Shown: one piece after another, positions 16,005 to 24,822 of the stretch
How the letters are laid out: every line of letters begins with the position of its first letter
How positions within the stretch are numbered: the first letter of the stretch is position 1
Assembly (NCBI GenBank): GCA_002238925.1
Contig: MPNH01000046.1
Coordinates: forward strand, 1 to 45,942
Length of the DNA: 45,942 nt
Direction: 5' to 3'
DNA from: Spirochaetaceae bacterium bin103
GTDB lineage: Bacteria; Spirochaetota; Spirochaetia; SZUA-6; Bin103
Program-made: the position numbers and the translations under genes
Notes under the pieces: model-generated
What the model saw: only the letters and a program-made list of their open reading frames with translations
Databases searched by the model: none
Told to the model about the DNA's origin: nothing

Positions 16005-17003
16005 ATGCTTGCTTTCATCCGCCAACGATTCTTCATCGCCATCCCGTTGCTGGTGATGATCTCCATTGCCTCGTTCGTGATCATCCTGCTGCCGCCCGGC
16101 AGCTACGTCGAGACCTACATCCAGCGTCTCGAGGAGCAGGGCTTCCTGGCCAACGAGAGCGTAATCGAGCAGCTCTACCGGCAATACGGGCTCGACCGCA
16201 GCCCGGTCATGCAGTACTGGCTGTGGATGCGCAACTTCCTGACCAAGGGAGAGATGGGGCGCTCCTTCATCTACAGCATGCCGGTTACCGACATCATCAT
16301 GGAGCGGCTCCCCCTGTCGATCGCCTTCACCTTCGCGGCGTTCGCGTTGACCTGGATCATAGCCGTCCCCCTCGGCATCTACTCCGCGGTCCGTCAATAC
16401 TCACTGACCGACTACGTGGCGACCACCATGAGCTTCATCGGCCTGGCGGTACCCAACTTCCTGCTCGCGCTCGGCCTCGCCTACGTGGTGTTCGTCAATA
16501 CCGGTCATGCCATAACCAGCCTGTACTCGCTGGAGTTCCGCAATGCACCGTGGTCGTGGGCGAAACTGGTCGACGTGGCAAAGAACGCCTGGCTCGCGGT
16601 ATTCGTGATCGCGGTCGGCGGCACGGCTCCGCTGGTACGCATTCTGCGCGGCACCCTGCTCGACGAGTTGAAGAAGCTGTATGTAACCACGGCGCGCGCC
16701 AAGGGACTGAACGAAACACGCGTAATCTTCAAGTACCCGGTGCGCATCGCCTTCAACCCGTTGATCAGCACCATCGGCTGGACGTTGCCGGCCCTGGTCA
16801 GCGGAGAAGTGATCGTGTCGCGGGTTCTGGGCCTGGAGACGCTGGGGCCGGTGCTGCTGGAAGCCGCGCTGTCGGAGGACATGTACCTGGTGGGCAGTAT
16901 CGTGATGATCCTGAGCGGTCTCATTGTGGTCGGTACGCTGGTTTCCGACGTGCTGCTGGCGGTGATCGACCCGCGCATCCGCTTCGGACGGAGCGCCTCC
17001 TGA
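16005..17003 (+). CDS. ABC transporter permease, DppB/OppB family
   Basis: Inner-membrane permease, 332 residues, typical for DppB. The N-terminal membrane segment MLAFIRQRFFIAIPLLVMISIASFVIILLPPG is diagnostic. It is followed by the periplasmic loop and five further hydrophobic segments, with the cytoplasmic EAA region TTARAKGLNETRVIFKYPVR near 227-246. GGGAGG lies about 40 bp upstream at 15960, and no closer strong ribosome-binding site is seen. The stop codon overlaps the next start as TGATG, so the two permeases are translationally coupled. The matching ATPases (DppD/DppF) are not in this window. Confidence 0.92.
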   Translation: MLAFIRQRFFIAIPLLVMISIASFVIILLPPGSYVETYIQRLEEQGFLANESVIEQLYRQYGLDRSPVMQYWLWMRNFLTKGEMGRSFIYSMPVTDIIMERLPLSIAFTFAAFALTWIIAVPLGIYSAVRQYSLTDYVATTMSFIGLAVPNFLLALGLAYVVFVNTGHAITSLYSLEFRNAPWSWAKLVDVAKNAWLAVFVIAVGGTAPLVRILRGTLLDELKKLYVTTARAKGLNETRVIFKYPVRIAFNPLISTIGWTLPALVSGEVIVSRVLGLETLGPVLLEAALSEDMYLVGSIVMILSGLIVVGTLVSDVLLAVIDPRIRFGRSAS

Positions 17004-18142
17004 TGGCTTCCCAAGTCCTTACCCCGGAAGCCGTCAACGAAACGCCCGTCGCCGAGGAACGCGCATTCGTCGCCTCCCAGCGGCAACTGGTGTGGCGCAA
17101 ATTCCGGCGCCACAAGCTGGCGGTGGCGGCGATCGTGGTGCTCGGAGCACTCTACTTCGTGTCGATATTCGCCGAGTTCTTCACGCCCTATCCGGCGTTG
17201 CACCGCTTCAAGGAGTTCGGCGAGGCGCCGCCGACCCGCATCCGCGTTGTCAGTCCCACGCGCGGGCTGAGCCGGCCGTTCGTGTTCGCCACCGCGCGCG
17301 AGCTGGACAAGGCCACCTTCACCTACCAGTACACCGACAGCGACCGGGAACTGCCAATCCGCTTCTTCGTGCGCAGCGAGGAGCCGTTCAGCCTGCTCGG
17401 TTTCATCCCCTGGAACGTGCGGCTGTTCGGCATCGAAGACCCGTCGGTGCCGGTGTTCATCTTCGGCTCCGACCGGCTCGGGCGCGACGTGTTCTCGCGC
17501 ATCTTCTTCGCCGGCCGCATCTCGCTGTTCATCGGCTTCGGCGGAGTATTCGTAGCGTTCGTGCTCGGCGTCATCTTCGGCGGCATCTCCGGCTACTACG
17601 GCGGGGTTGTGGACGATGCGATCCAGCGCATCATCGAGTTCCTGTTGAGCATCCCGAACATCCCGCTGTGGATCGCCTTGTCCGCCACCCTGCCCCACGA
17701 CTGGGGCATCCTCAGGATCTACTTTGCCATTACCATCATCCTGGCGTTGCAGAGTTGGACCGGTCTGGCGCGGGTGGTGCGCGGCAAGCTGATCAGCCTG
17801 CGCGAGGAGGACTTCGTGATGGCGGCCCAGGTCGCGGCCGCCACGAACGGCGCCATCATCCGGCGCCACTTGGTGCCCGGCTTCACCAGCTACCTGATCA
17901 CCCATCTCACCCTGGCGATCCCAGGCATGATCATCGGCGAGACTGCGCTCAGTTTCCTGGGCCTGGGCATCCGTCCGCCGGCGGTGAGTTGGGGCACGCT
18001 GCTGCAGGATGCGCAATCGATCTCGGCGCTCGGCCTGCAGCCGTGGCTGATGATTCCCGGCGCGTTCGTGCTGCTGGCGGTGATGATGTTCAACTTCATC
18101 GGCGACGGGTTGCGCGACGCCGCCGACCCGTACGCCACCTGA
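17003..18142 (+). CDS. ABC transporter permease, DppC/OppC family
   Basis: Partner inner-membrane permease, 379 residues, about 80 longer than standard DppC. The extra length is a periplasmic insertion of roughly 100 residues between the first membrane segment (LAVAAIVVLGALYFVSIFAEFF) and the conserved FIFGSDRLGRDVFSRIFFAGR. This insertion is known from the YejE-like/large DppC group. The EAA region is VMAAQVAAATNGAIIRRHLVP-like near 272-293, and the ending NFIGDGLRDAADPYA is the family signature. The start overlaps the DppB stop by one base. No terminator is obvious downstream, only short repeats before the convergent gene. Confidence 0.92.
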   Translation: MASQVLTPEAVNETPVAEERAFVASQRQLVWRKFRRHKLAVAAIVVLGALYFVSIFAEFFTPYPALHRFKEFGEAPPTRIRVVSPTRGLSRPFVFATARELDKATFTYQYTDSDRELPIRFFVRSEEPFSLLGFIPWNVRLFGIEDPSVPVFIFGSDRLGRDVFSRIFFAGRISLFIGFGGVFVAFVLGVIFGGISGYYGGVVDDAIQRIIEFLLSIPNIPLWIALSATLPHDWGILRIYFAITIILALQSWTGLARVVRGKLISLREEDFVMAAQVAAATNGAIIRRHLVPGFTSYLITHLTLAIPGMIIGETALSFLGLGIRPPAVSWGTLLQDAQSISALGLQPWLMIPGAFVLLAVMMFNFIGDGLRDAADPYAT

Positions 18143-18154
18143 CGGTACGGTTTC

Positions 18155-18207
18155 AACTCACCGGAGCCAAAGCTCACCTGGTCTCAAGCTCTACCTGATC
18201 TGCAAGC
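18155..18207. repeat. short imperfect tandem repeats in a convergent gap
   Basis: The gap between the DppC stop and the convergent PhyH stop carries three imperfect copies of a 16-18-base unit beginning AGCTC (AGCTCACCTGGTCTCA, AGCTCTACCTGATCTGCA, AGCTCATGTG). I see no T-run terminator. The function is unknown and the repeat may be incidental. Confidence 0.35.
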
Positions 18208-19071
18208 TCATGTGAGCTTCAGGTACTTGCCGGGACGCCGGTTCGTCACCGCCGGCTCGACGGTGCCGGAGTAGCGTGGCAGCAGCGGTAGCAGGCGCTC
18301 GACGGTGCCCGGAGGCACGTCCGCAACTGGCGCGCTGTGGCCGGCCGAGTAGGAAGCCTGCATGCGCTCCGAGAGGTCGGCCCAGCGCGGCAGGTACCAC
18401 ATCGTCAGCACCATGCGGCGCTGGTCGGTGGCATTCGCCCGCGGCGCGTGCAGCACGCGCGAGTCGCCAATCAGCAGGTCGCCGGCCGTGATCGGCACGT
18501 CGATCTGCCCGGCGGCGTCGGCGTACTTGATCGACGTGTCGGGATCCTCGTAGCGGATGTCGGTGCCGTGCCCGTCGTACTCGTGCTGCGGATAGCGGCG
18601 CCGATGCGAGCCCGGGATGACGCGCAGGCAGCCGTTCGCCGGTGACGTGTCCACCAGGTAGTACATGAGGAATACCTTGACCGGCAGCGGATCGGCGCTC
18701 TCCGGTTCGTCCCAGTACATCCAGTCCTGGTGCCAGTACGCGGCCTTGGTCCGCGGCTCGCGCGAGATGATGAACCCGGACAGGTAGCGCACCGCATCGA
18801 AGCCGAGATCCGCCAGCGCAGCGAGTGCCCGGGGCCACGAGATGAGCTCGGCAAACACCGCCGGCGTGAGCGGAATCGGCTGCCAGGCGCCCTGTCCTCC
18901 CTGGATGCGCTTCTCGTCGTCGGTGAGCCGGTCGAGCAGCGCCGACGACTCCCGCCGCAGCGAGCCGAGCATCCCGGCATCGAGAACGCCGGGGACAATG
19001 CAGAACCCGTCGCGAACGAGCTGCTCGCGTTCGCGGGCCAAGCGGACAGCGCCTGCCGCGGTGGTCGGCAC
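18208..19071 (-). CDS. phytanoyl-CoA dioxygenase (PhyH) family protein (copy 3)
   Basis: Predicted Fe(II)/2-oxoglutarate oxygenase, 287 residues. The iron ligands are His114-x-Asp116 in YWHQDWMYW and His208 in DSRVLHAPR; PGSHRRRYPQHEYDGHG follows the strand pair near 153-169. It lies 15 bp downstream of a sterol-desaturase-like gene on the same strand, so the two are probably one operon. Two oxygen-using iron enzymes encoded together suggest sequential hydroxylation of a lipid or terpenoid-like substrate. That is inference from context only. Confidence 0.9.
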   Translation of the reverse strand: MPTTAAGAVRLAREREQLVRDGFCIVPGVLDAGMLGSLRRESSALLDRLTDDEKRIQGGQGAWQPIPLTPAVFAELISWPRALAALADLGFDAVRYLSGFIISREPRTKAAYWHQDWMYWDEPESADPLPVKVFLMYYLVDTSPANGCLRVIPGSHRRRYPQHEYDGHGTDIRYEDPDTSIKYADAAGQIDVPITAGDLLIGDSRVLHAPRANATDQRRMVLTMWYLPRWADLSERMQASYSAGHSAPVADVPPGTVERLLPLLPRYSGTVEPAVTNRRPGKYLKLT

Positions 19072-19086
19072 AGCCGGATCCCCTCG

Positions 19087-20079
19087 CTACGAGGCTGCGC
19101 CTTTCAGGCGCCGTCGCCGGGCACGCATCTTCACCTCGGACTTGGGCGAGCCGTCGAAGAAGCTGCCGAACCACTTGTCGAGTGGGATGATCTCGCCGCC
19201 GTAGTTGCAGTCGAAGTACTTGTGATGCAGATAGTGGAAGTATCCGCCGTTGTTGATCTCGTGCTCTTCGCCGACCTCGATCTTGAAGAAGCCGGTATGG
19301 CCGGGAACGGGTGCGACGCCGGCGTGCATCAGATGGAACATCGCGTGCAGCGGGTGCGACGGGATGACCCAGTGCAGCAGCACCCCGCTGAAATACAGCA
19401 GGTGCTCGATGGGATGCATCGACAGGCCCGACCACGGCCCCGGGTTGACGTTCTTGTGGTGCAGGTAGTGGGCCGACTTGTACAGCGGCTTCCAGTGAGT
19501 GAGCCGGTGCACCCAGTAAAAGTGGAAGTTGCGCAGCAGCGGAATGGCCAGCATCAGCAGTACGAAATAGACCGGGCTGGTGGCGAAGGCGATGGCCGGC
19601 AGCACGCCGTTGGCGTACAGCCACAGCGTGACCGCCTCGTACGCGGTCCAGATCAGGCCGCCGCTGACCAGGGTCCAGAACATATTGTCGCGCGTCTGGT
19701 TGCCGAACAGGAAGGTGCGGTTGTTGGTGCTCGGCCAACGGTTGCTGAACTTGTGGCGCATCTCCTGGGCGCGCTGGATGTAGAGCCGCAGGTGCACCGA
19801 ACCGTAAAGCACGATGATCAGCACCGCGTTGCGGGCATAGATCTCTGCGATCCAGCCAACCGAGAAGGTTCCGGTGCGGCTCAGGTCGGGCGTGAACCAC
19901 AGCCAGCACACCACCGCGAGCACGGTATAGAAGACGTTGTACGGCCAGTAGAAGGCGACCAGCGATTTCAGTGCCGGCCACAGCCGCAGCGGCCAGGAAA
20001 ACAGCGCCGACGGTGCCGGCAGCGGATCGGGCAGCCACTCACCGCGGCGGTCGCGGTGCCGGAGGTCAGCTTCAGCCAT
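19087..20079 (-). CDS. sterol desaturase / fatty acid hydroxylase family membrane protein (copy 1)
   Basis: Integral-membrane di-iron oxygenase, 330 residues, with several hydrophobic stretches between residues 35 and 230. Histidine boxes are visible: HRLTHWKPLYKSAHYLHHKN near 190-209, SMHPIEHLLYF near 217-227, MFHLMHAG, and HYLHHKYFDCNYGG near 283-296. The family hydroxylates or desaturates sterols, sphingoid bases, carotenoids and fatty acids. A near-identical domain plan occurs at 30922-31968. The start ATG at 20079 opens MAEADLRHRDRRGEWLPDPLPAPS, which closely parallels the paralogue's N-terminus and so supports the start. It is probably co-transcribed with the PhyH gene that follows. Confidence 0.9.
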   Translation of the reverse strand: MAEADLRHRDRRGEWLPDPLPAPSALFSWPLRLWPALKSLVAFYWPYNVFYTVLAVVCWLWFTPDLSRTGTFSVGWIAEIYARNAVLIIVLYGSVHLRLYIQRAQEMRHKFSNRWPSTNNRTFLFGNQTRDNMFWTLVSGGLIWTAYEAVTLWLYANGVLPAIAFATSPVYFVLLMLAIPLLRNFHFYWVHRLTHWKPLYKSAHYLHHKNVNPGPWSGLSMHPIEHLLYFSGVLLHWVIPSHPLHAMFHLMHAGVAPVPGHTGFFKIEVGEEHEINNGGYFHYLHHKYFDCNYGGEIIPLDKWFGSFFDGSPKSEVKMRARRRRLKGAAS

Positions 20080-20187
20080 GCGCCGAGTTTAACCATGCTC
20101 GCAGTCGTTGTCGAATCCGTGCCGGGCCGTGGCTTCGGGGTGATCCTGAACGGCATCTCCGTCTACCATGAGGTGGTCGTGGGCGAG

Positions 20188-21480
20188 ATGATCCGTAGTT
20201 ACGACGCATCCGCGCGCCGCCTGGCCCGTGCCCGGCAGGTGCTGGCGGGCGGCGTTTCCTCCAGCTTTCGCGCCCAGGTTACGCCGGTACTCTCCTTCGA
20301 ACGCGGCGCCGGACCGTACCTGTACGACGCCGATGGGCATGAATTGCTGGACTACACGCTGGCGTGGGGGCTGCTGATCGCCGGCTCGTGCCACCCGCAT
20401 ATCAACGCCGCGGTGCGCGGCCAACTGGAGCGCGGCTACGCCGTTGGCGCGGGGCATGAGTTGGAGATTCGACTCGCCGAGCGGCTGGTGGCGGTACTAC
20501 CCGGCGTGGACCTGGTCACCTTCGCGTCCACCGGCAGCGAGATCGTGCAGGTGGCGCTGCGCCTGGCGCGGGCCGCCACCGGACGCGACAAGATCCTCAA
20601 GTTCGAGGGCCACTACCACGGCTGGATGAACAACGTGCTGGTCTCCCACCACCCCGATGCGGCACACGTCGGCGCGCGGCGCCCGGTGCCGGCACTCACC
20701 GCCGGGCAGCCGTCCGCGGAGTATGCCGATACGCTGGTGGCGCCGTGGAACGACCTGGACGCGCTGCGCGCCGTGTTTGCGGTGCACGGCGAGCAGATTG
20801 CCGGCGTGATCAGCGAGCCGCTGCTGGCCAACTCCGGCTGCTGCGAACCGCGCCCCGGCTACCTGGCCGGCATGCTGGAGACCGCCCACGCGCACGGCGC
20901 GCTGGTGATCTTCGACGAGGTGATCACCGGCTTTCGGCTGGCGCTCGGCGGCGCCCGCGAACACTACGGCCTGACACCGGACCTGTCGGTATACGCCAAG
21001 GCGGTCGCCGGCGGATTTCCCCTGGCAGCGGTCGCCGGCAGCACGGCGGCGTTCGCTCCGCTGCTGGACGGACGCACCGTGCACTCCGGCTCCAACAACG
21101 GCTCGCCGGTAGCGGTGGCCGCCGCCCTGGCGACGCTGGAGGTGCTCTCGGAGCCGGGCACGTTCGACGCCATGCACGCCCACGGCCACGCCATCCGCCG
21201 CCACCTGGAGCAGGAGGCGCGGCGCTTCGGGATAGCGCTGGTCACCTGCGGCGCCGGCAGCGTGTTCAGCACCCACTTCGGCCTGCGCGAGCCGCCGCGC
21301 TGCTACGCCGACACCCTGGCCGCCGACCACGCCGCACTCGCTCGCTTCCGCGCCGTCCTGCTCGACGAAAGCATCTACCTGCTCCCCGACGGCCGCTGGT
21401 ACGTCGGCGCCACCCACACCGACCGAGAGCTGCAGCGCGCCCTGCCCGCGGTCACCACCGCCCTGCGGGCCATCGCATGA
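20188..21480 (+). CDS. class III aminotransferase, glutamate-1-semialdehyde aminomutase-like
   Basis: Cytosolic PLP enzyme of about 430 residues, the usual length for HemL-like class III aminotransferases. Landmarks are FASTGSEIVQVALRLARAATGRDKILKFEGHYHGW (cofactor-phosphate and substrate region), VIFDEVITGFRLALGG with the ring-binding Asp, and LSVYAKAVAGGFPLAAVAG with the PLP-binding lysine. The family includes glutamate-1-semialdehyde 2,1-aminomutase, but similar genes next to PhyH/P450 genes often act on other amino or keto acids, so I assign no specific substrate. The start is uncertain; ATG at 20188 begins MIRSYDASARRLARARQVLAGGVSS, the normal family start, while in-frame codons upstream run into the divergent desaturase gene. 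Confidence 0.85.
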   Translation: MIRSYDASARRLARARQVLAGGVSSSFRAQVTPVLSFERGAGPYLYDADGHELLDYTLAWGLLIAGSCHPHINAAVRGQLERGYAVGAGHELEIRLAERLVAVLPGVDLVTFASTGSEIVQVALRLARAATGRDKILKFEGHYHGWMNNVLVSHHPDAAHVGARRPVPALTAGQPSAEYADTLVAPWNDLDALRAVFAVHGEQIAGVISEPLLANSGCCEPRPGYLAGMLETAHAHGALVIFDEVITGFRLALGGAREHYGLTPDLSVYAKAVAGGFPLAAVAGSTAAFAPLLDGRTVHSGSNNGSPVAVAAALATLEVLSEPGTFDAMHAHGHAIRRHLEQEARRFGIALVTCGAGSVFSTHFGLREPPRCYADTLAADHAALARFRAVLLDESIYLLPDGRWYVGATHTDRELQRALPAVTTALRAIA

Positions 21481-21574
21481 ACCGAACCGTGGCTGCGAGC
21501 AGCCGGCGGTTGACCCGCGGGCACGCGCACGGCCAGCATTGGGCCGGCGCGGTCAGTCCGTGCCGGGGAATGCA

Positions 21575-22999
21575 ATGAATAACGATGCGCCGGCGACACT
21601 TTCGGCCCAGAGCAGGCACACCCGCGGAGGCTCGCCCCGGAACGATCACATCCCACCGGGACCGCGGGGCGTCCCGCTGGTGGGCAACGCGCTGCACTTT
21701 CGCCGCGATCCGCTGGGTTTCCTGACCCGGGCCGCGCGCGAGCACGGCGACACTGTGCGGCTCACCGCGGGCCGCCAGGAGATGCTGTTCATCAATCACC
21801 CGGCGCTGCTGGAGAGCGTGTTGGCCACCAACGCGCGCCGGTTCACGCGCAGCAAGTCGAAGCCCCCTACCCGCCTCGACTACCTGCTTGCCGGCGGCGA
21901 AGACGTGTACCGGGTTATCAACTTCCCCGGCGACGAAGACTTCTGGGTACGCGAGCGGCATCGGTTCAACCCGCTGCTCAAGGGCAGCGCCCTGGCCCGC
22001 TACGGCCCCACCATGGTACGCATGGCCGAGCGGCACATCTCCACCTGGCAGCAGGGCGAGATCGTAGAGGTGCATCGCGAAATGGGGCGCCTGTCACTCG
22101 ACATCGTGCTCAACTCCCTGTACGGCGCCGACTATCCCGACCGCCGGGACGAGATCCTGGATACCTGCGAGACGATCGTACGCGACATCACTCACCGCGC
22201 CACTCATCCGTTCCAGGCGCCGCCGATCGTGCCGACACGCGAGAACGCCAAGCTGCGCAAAGCGGTACGGGAAGGGCGGGAAGTGATGGAGCGGGTGATC
22301 CGCGACCACCCGGAGGTGCACGACGGCGCCGGCGACCTGGTCGACGTGCTGCGCCGCGCCGGCGAAGCGGAGCCTGACCTGCTGCGCAGTTCCGAGTGGC
22401 TGTACCAGATGATGGCGCTGCTGATCGCCGGCCACGAGACCACCGCCGTGGCCCTGACCTGGACCTGGTACCTGCTCGCCCAGCACCCTTCGACCGCCGA
22501 GCGGCTCATCAAGGAGGTGGACACGACCCTCGGCGGGCGTGCGCCGACGAAGGACGACCTGGCCTCGTTGCGCTGGTGCGACGCGGTGTTCAAGGAAGCG
22601 CTGCGGCTGTACCCGCCGGTGCCGATCATCCCGCGCATGGCGTACGAGGAGTTCACCCTCGACGGCTACGCGGTGGCCGCCGGCACGGTGATCCTGATTT
22701 GCCCATGGGTGACGCACCGCGACGAGCGGTTTTTCAGCGAAGCGGAGCGGTTCCGGCCGGAGCGCTGGCTCGACGGTCCCGACCCCCAGCGCTACAGCTA
22801 CCTGCCGTTCAGCGCCGGTCCGCGCACCTGCATCGGGCAAGGCTTCGCCACCACCGAATCGATACTGGCCATCGCCCGCATCTCGCAGGACTACCGGCTC
22901 GAGTTGCGCGCCGGCGAGCCGCCGCGGCCGGCGCCGTGGGTGGGACTGCGGCCGCACAACGGCATCCCAATGCAGGTGGTCAGGCGGAACGGGAACTAA
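21575..22999 (+). CDS. cytochrome P450
   Basis: Heme-thiolate monooxygenase of 474 residues with no membrane anchor, so probably soluble. All core motifs are present: N-terminal proline-rich hinge (PPGPRGVPLVGN), I-helix AGHETT at 285-290, ExxR as E341-A-L-R344, a PERW-type meander (FRPERW) and the heme loop FSAGPRTCIGQGFA with Cys419 as the axial ligand. The length and PPGP hinge resemble eukaryote-like or CYP102/CYP4-like bacterial P450s (fatty-acid or terpenoid hydroxylases). No ferredoxin or reductase is encoded nearby. GGGGAA lies six bases before the ATG. It is followed after 4 bp by a GNAT gene, so the two are likely co-expressed. Confidence 0.95.
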   Translation: MNNDAPATLSAQSRHTRGGSPRNDHIPPGPRGVPLVGNALHFRRDPLGFLTRAAREHGDTVRLTAGRQEMLFINHPALLESVLATNARRFTRSKSKPPTRLDYLLAGGEDVYRVINFPGDEDFWVRERHRFNPLLKGSALARYGPTMVRMAERHISTWQQGEIVEVHREMGRLSLDIVLNSLYGADYPDRRDEILDTCETIVRDITHRATHPFQAPPIVPTRENAKLRKAVREGREVMERVIRDHPEVHDGAGDLVDVLRRAGEAEPDLLRSSEWLYQMMALLIAGHETTAVALTWTWYLLAQHPSTAERLIKEVDTTLGGRAPTKDDLASLRWCDAVFKEALRLYPPVPIIPRMAYEEFTLDGYAVAAGTVILICPWVTHRDERFFSEAERFRPERWLDGPDPQRYSYLPFSAGPRTCIGQGFATTESILAIARISQDYRLELRAGEPPRPAPWVGLRPHNGIPMQVVRRNGN

Positions 23000-23003
23000 C
23001 GCC

Positions 23004-23795
23004 GTGCCGGCCGCCGCCAGCCCGGAATTGGAGCGCGCCATCGAGGTGTTCGCGCGCGGTTTCTCCTACGTGCGCAGCCGCACCCACCCCTACGAGGCGA
23101 CGCCGAATGCCGTGCCCGGCTTCCCGGATGCCCCACCGCTGTGGGTGCTGCGCGATGCCGAGCGCCGGCGCGGCAACTACCGCACCGAGGAGTGGTTGAG
23201 CTGCAACCTGCCCCCGGCGGTGGTGGACGCCGCCGCGCGCGCCGACACCCGCGGCCGCTTCGTGATCTGCGCCATCCATCCCGCCGGCTCCTCCGACCAG
23301 CCGCTGCGCGACGGCTTCAGGGCGCTCGGTTACCGGCTCAACACCACCGAACCGCTGATGATGCACCCGCTGCGACGCATCCCGCGAGTTGCCGCCCCCG
23401 CAGAAATCGGGCGCGTGCTCACACCGGAGATGGCCGATCGCCTGCACCAGGCCACCCACAACCGGCAGATTCGCCCCGAGGACCTGCACCCGGGCGCCCG
23501 GCAGCGCCAGTACGTGGCGTTCGTCGACGACACCGTGGTCGGCTGGGTGGGCAGCATCGTCGTGAACGGCGCCACCTGGTGCCAGAACATGTTCGTGGTG
23601 GAGCAGTACCGGCGCCGCGGCATCGCCCGCGCCATGCTGTGCCGCATGCTGCGCGACGACCGCGCGCACGGCGCCGAAATGGCGGTGCTGACCGCCAGCC
23701 ACACCGGCGCCCGGCTCTATCCGCTGGTCGGCTACCGCCAGATCGGCCTGCTGCTGGCGTATACCCCCAAGCGGCGCGCTACAGTCCGAGCATGA
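23004..23795 (+). CDS. GNAT family N-acetyltransferase
   Basis: 263-residue protein with a C-terminal GNAT fold (about residues 130-255). YVAFVDDTVVGWVGSIVVNGATWCQNMFVVEQYRRRGIARAMLCRML contains the acetyl-CoA pyrophosphate loop (QYRRRGIA). This is followed by AVLTASHTGARLYPLVGYRQIG, the usual fourth motif. The N-terminal ~120 residues look like a second, degenerate acetyltransferase half, which is common in two-GNAT-domain proteins. GTG at 23004 is the start, four bases after the P450 stop. The 3' end overlaps the convergent esterase gene by 17 bp. The acceptor substrate is unknown. Confidence 0.85.
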   Translation: MPAAASPELERAIEVFARGFSYVRSRTHPYEATPNAVPGFPDAPPLWVLRDAERRRGNYRTEEWLSCNLPPAVVDAAARADTRGRFVICAIHPAGSSDQPLRDGFRALGYRLNTTEPLMMHPLRRIPRVAAPAEIGRVLTPEMADRLHQATHNRQIRPEDLHPGARQRQYVAFVDDTVVGWVGSIVVNGATWCQNMFVVEQYRRRGIARAMLCRMLRDDRAHGAEMAVLTASHTGARLYPLVGYRQIGLLLAYTPKRRATVRA

Positions 23796-24741
23796 ACTGA
23801 AAGGTGCGGTCGCGGAACCCCGGCAGCGCCTCGTGCTCGTAGTCGGGGAAGATCACCATCTCCTTGGACGCCGAGATCTTGTTGTAGGCCGCGAACTGCG
23901 TGGAGGGCGGGCACACCTGGTCCATCAGACCCACCCCCATCAGCACCTTGGCCTCGATGCGCGGCGCAAGGTGTTGCACGTCGATGTAGCCGAGCCGTTC
24001 GAAGTAGTGCGCCTGCCGTTCGTGGGTGGGGTCGAACATGCGGAAGAAGTCACGCAGTTCGCGGTAGGCGCGTTCGGCCTGATCCATTTCCCACACCCGC
24101 TGGTAGTCGCACAGGAACGGGTACACCGGCGCCGCTCGCCGGATGCGCGGCTGCAGCGCGGCGCAGGCCAGGGTCAGGCCGCCGCCCTGAGACGCTCCCG
24201 TTGCGCCAACCCGGTCGGCGTCCACTTCGTCGAGGCCCATCACGATGCCGGCCAGTTGTGCCGTGTCGAGAAAGATGCGCCGATACAGGAGCTGGTCCGG
24301 GCCATCGGCGAGCCCGCGGATGATATGCCCGTACAGCGTGTTGCCGCGCACGCCGCCGGCGTCGTCCGAGCGCCCGCCCTGACCGCGGCAGTCGAGCGCC
24401 GCCACGGTAATCCCCGCGGCGACGTAGCCGAGCATCTCCGACCACTCGGGCGATTGCCCGCTGTAGCCGTGGAACATCAGTACCGCGGGGCCGGGGGCCG
24501 CGGGCGCAACCGGGCGCAGCAGCTTGGCGTGAACGCGCGCACCGCCGGCACCGGCGAAGTAAAGATGGTCGCAGCGTGCGAACGGCGCCTGGAACTGCGC
24601 CGGCACCAGCTCCAGCGCGGAATCCACCGCCGCCAGCTCCTGATGGGCGCGCTCCCAGTAGGCGTCGAAGTCGTCCGGCCGGGGGTTGCTACCCTGGTAA
24701 TCCTGCAACTGGTCGAAGGGAAGATCGAACAAACCTGGCAT
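23779..24741 (-). CDS. acetylxylan esterase / cephalosporin-C deacetylase-like hydrolase
   Basis: Alpha/beta-hydrolase of carbohydrate esterase family 7, 320 residues, matching the 315-325 family length. Landmarks are a family N-terminus with RPDDFDAYWERAHQEL, FHGYSGQSPEW (oxyanion region), DCRGQGGRSDD, the nucleophile serine in GATGASQGGGLTLACAAL, GLMDQVCPPSTQFAAYN with the acid, and the catalytic histidine in FPDYEHEALPGF. The enzyme deacetylates xylo-oligosaccharides or related acetyl esters. AAGGAG precedes the ATG at 24741; an in-frame ATG nine codons upstream (MNLEKETTM) is a weaker alternative. No signal peptide, so it acts in the cytosol, in keeping with uptake of oligosaccharides by the LplB/YtcP importers. 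Confidence 0.9.
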   Translation of the reverse strand: MPGLFDLPFDQLQDYQGSNPRPDDFDAYWERAHQELAAVDSALELVPAQFQAPFARCDHLYFAGAGGARVHAKLLRPVAPAAPGPAVLMFHGYSGQSPEWSEMLGYVAAGITVAALDCRGQGGRSDDAGGVRGNTLYGHIIRGLADGPDQLLYRRIFLDTAQLAGIVMGLDEVDADRVGATGASQGGGLTLACAALQPRIRRAAPVYPFLCDYQRVWEMDQAERAYRELRDFFRMFDPTHERQAHYFERLGYIDVQHLAPRIEAKVLMGVGLMDQVCPPSTQFAAYNKISASKEMVIFPDYEHEALPGFRDRTFQFMLGL

Positions 24742-24822
24742 CGTGGTCTCCTTCTCGAGGTTCATGGCCATCTCAGCATAACGCAGATCCGCGGCGCGCA
24801 ACGCCTGTGCGTTGCCCCGGGA

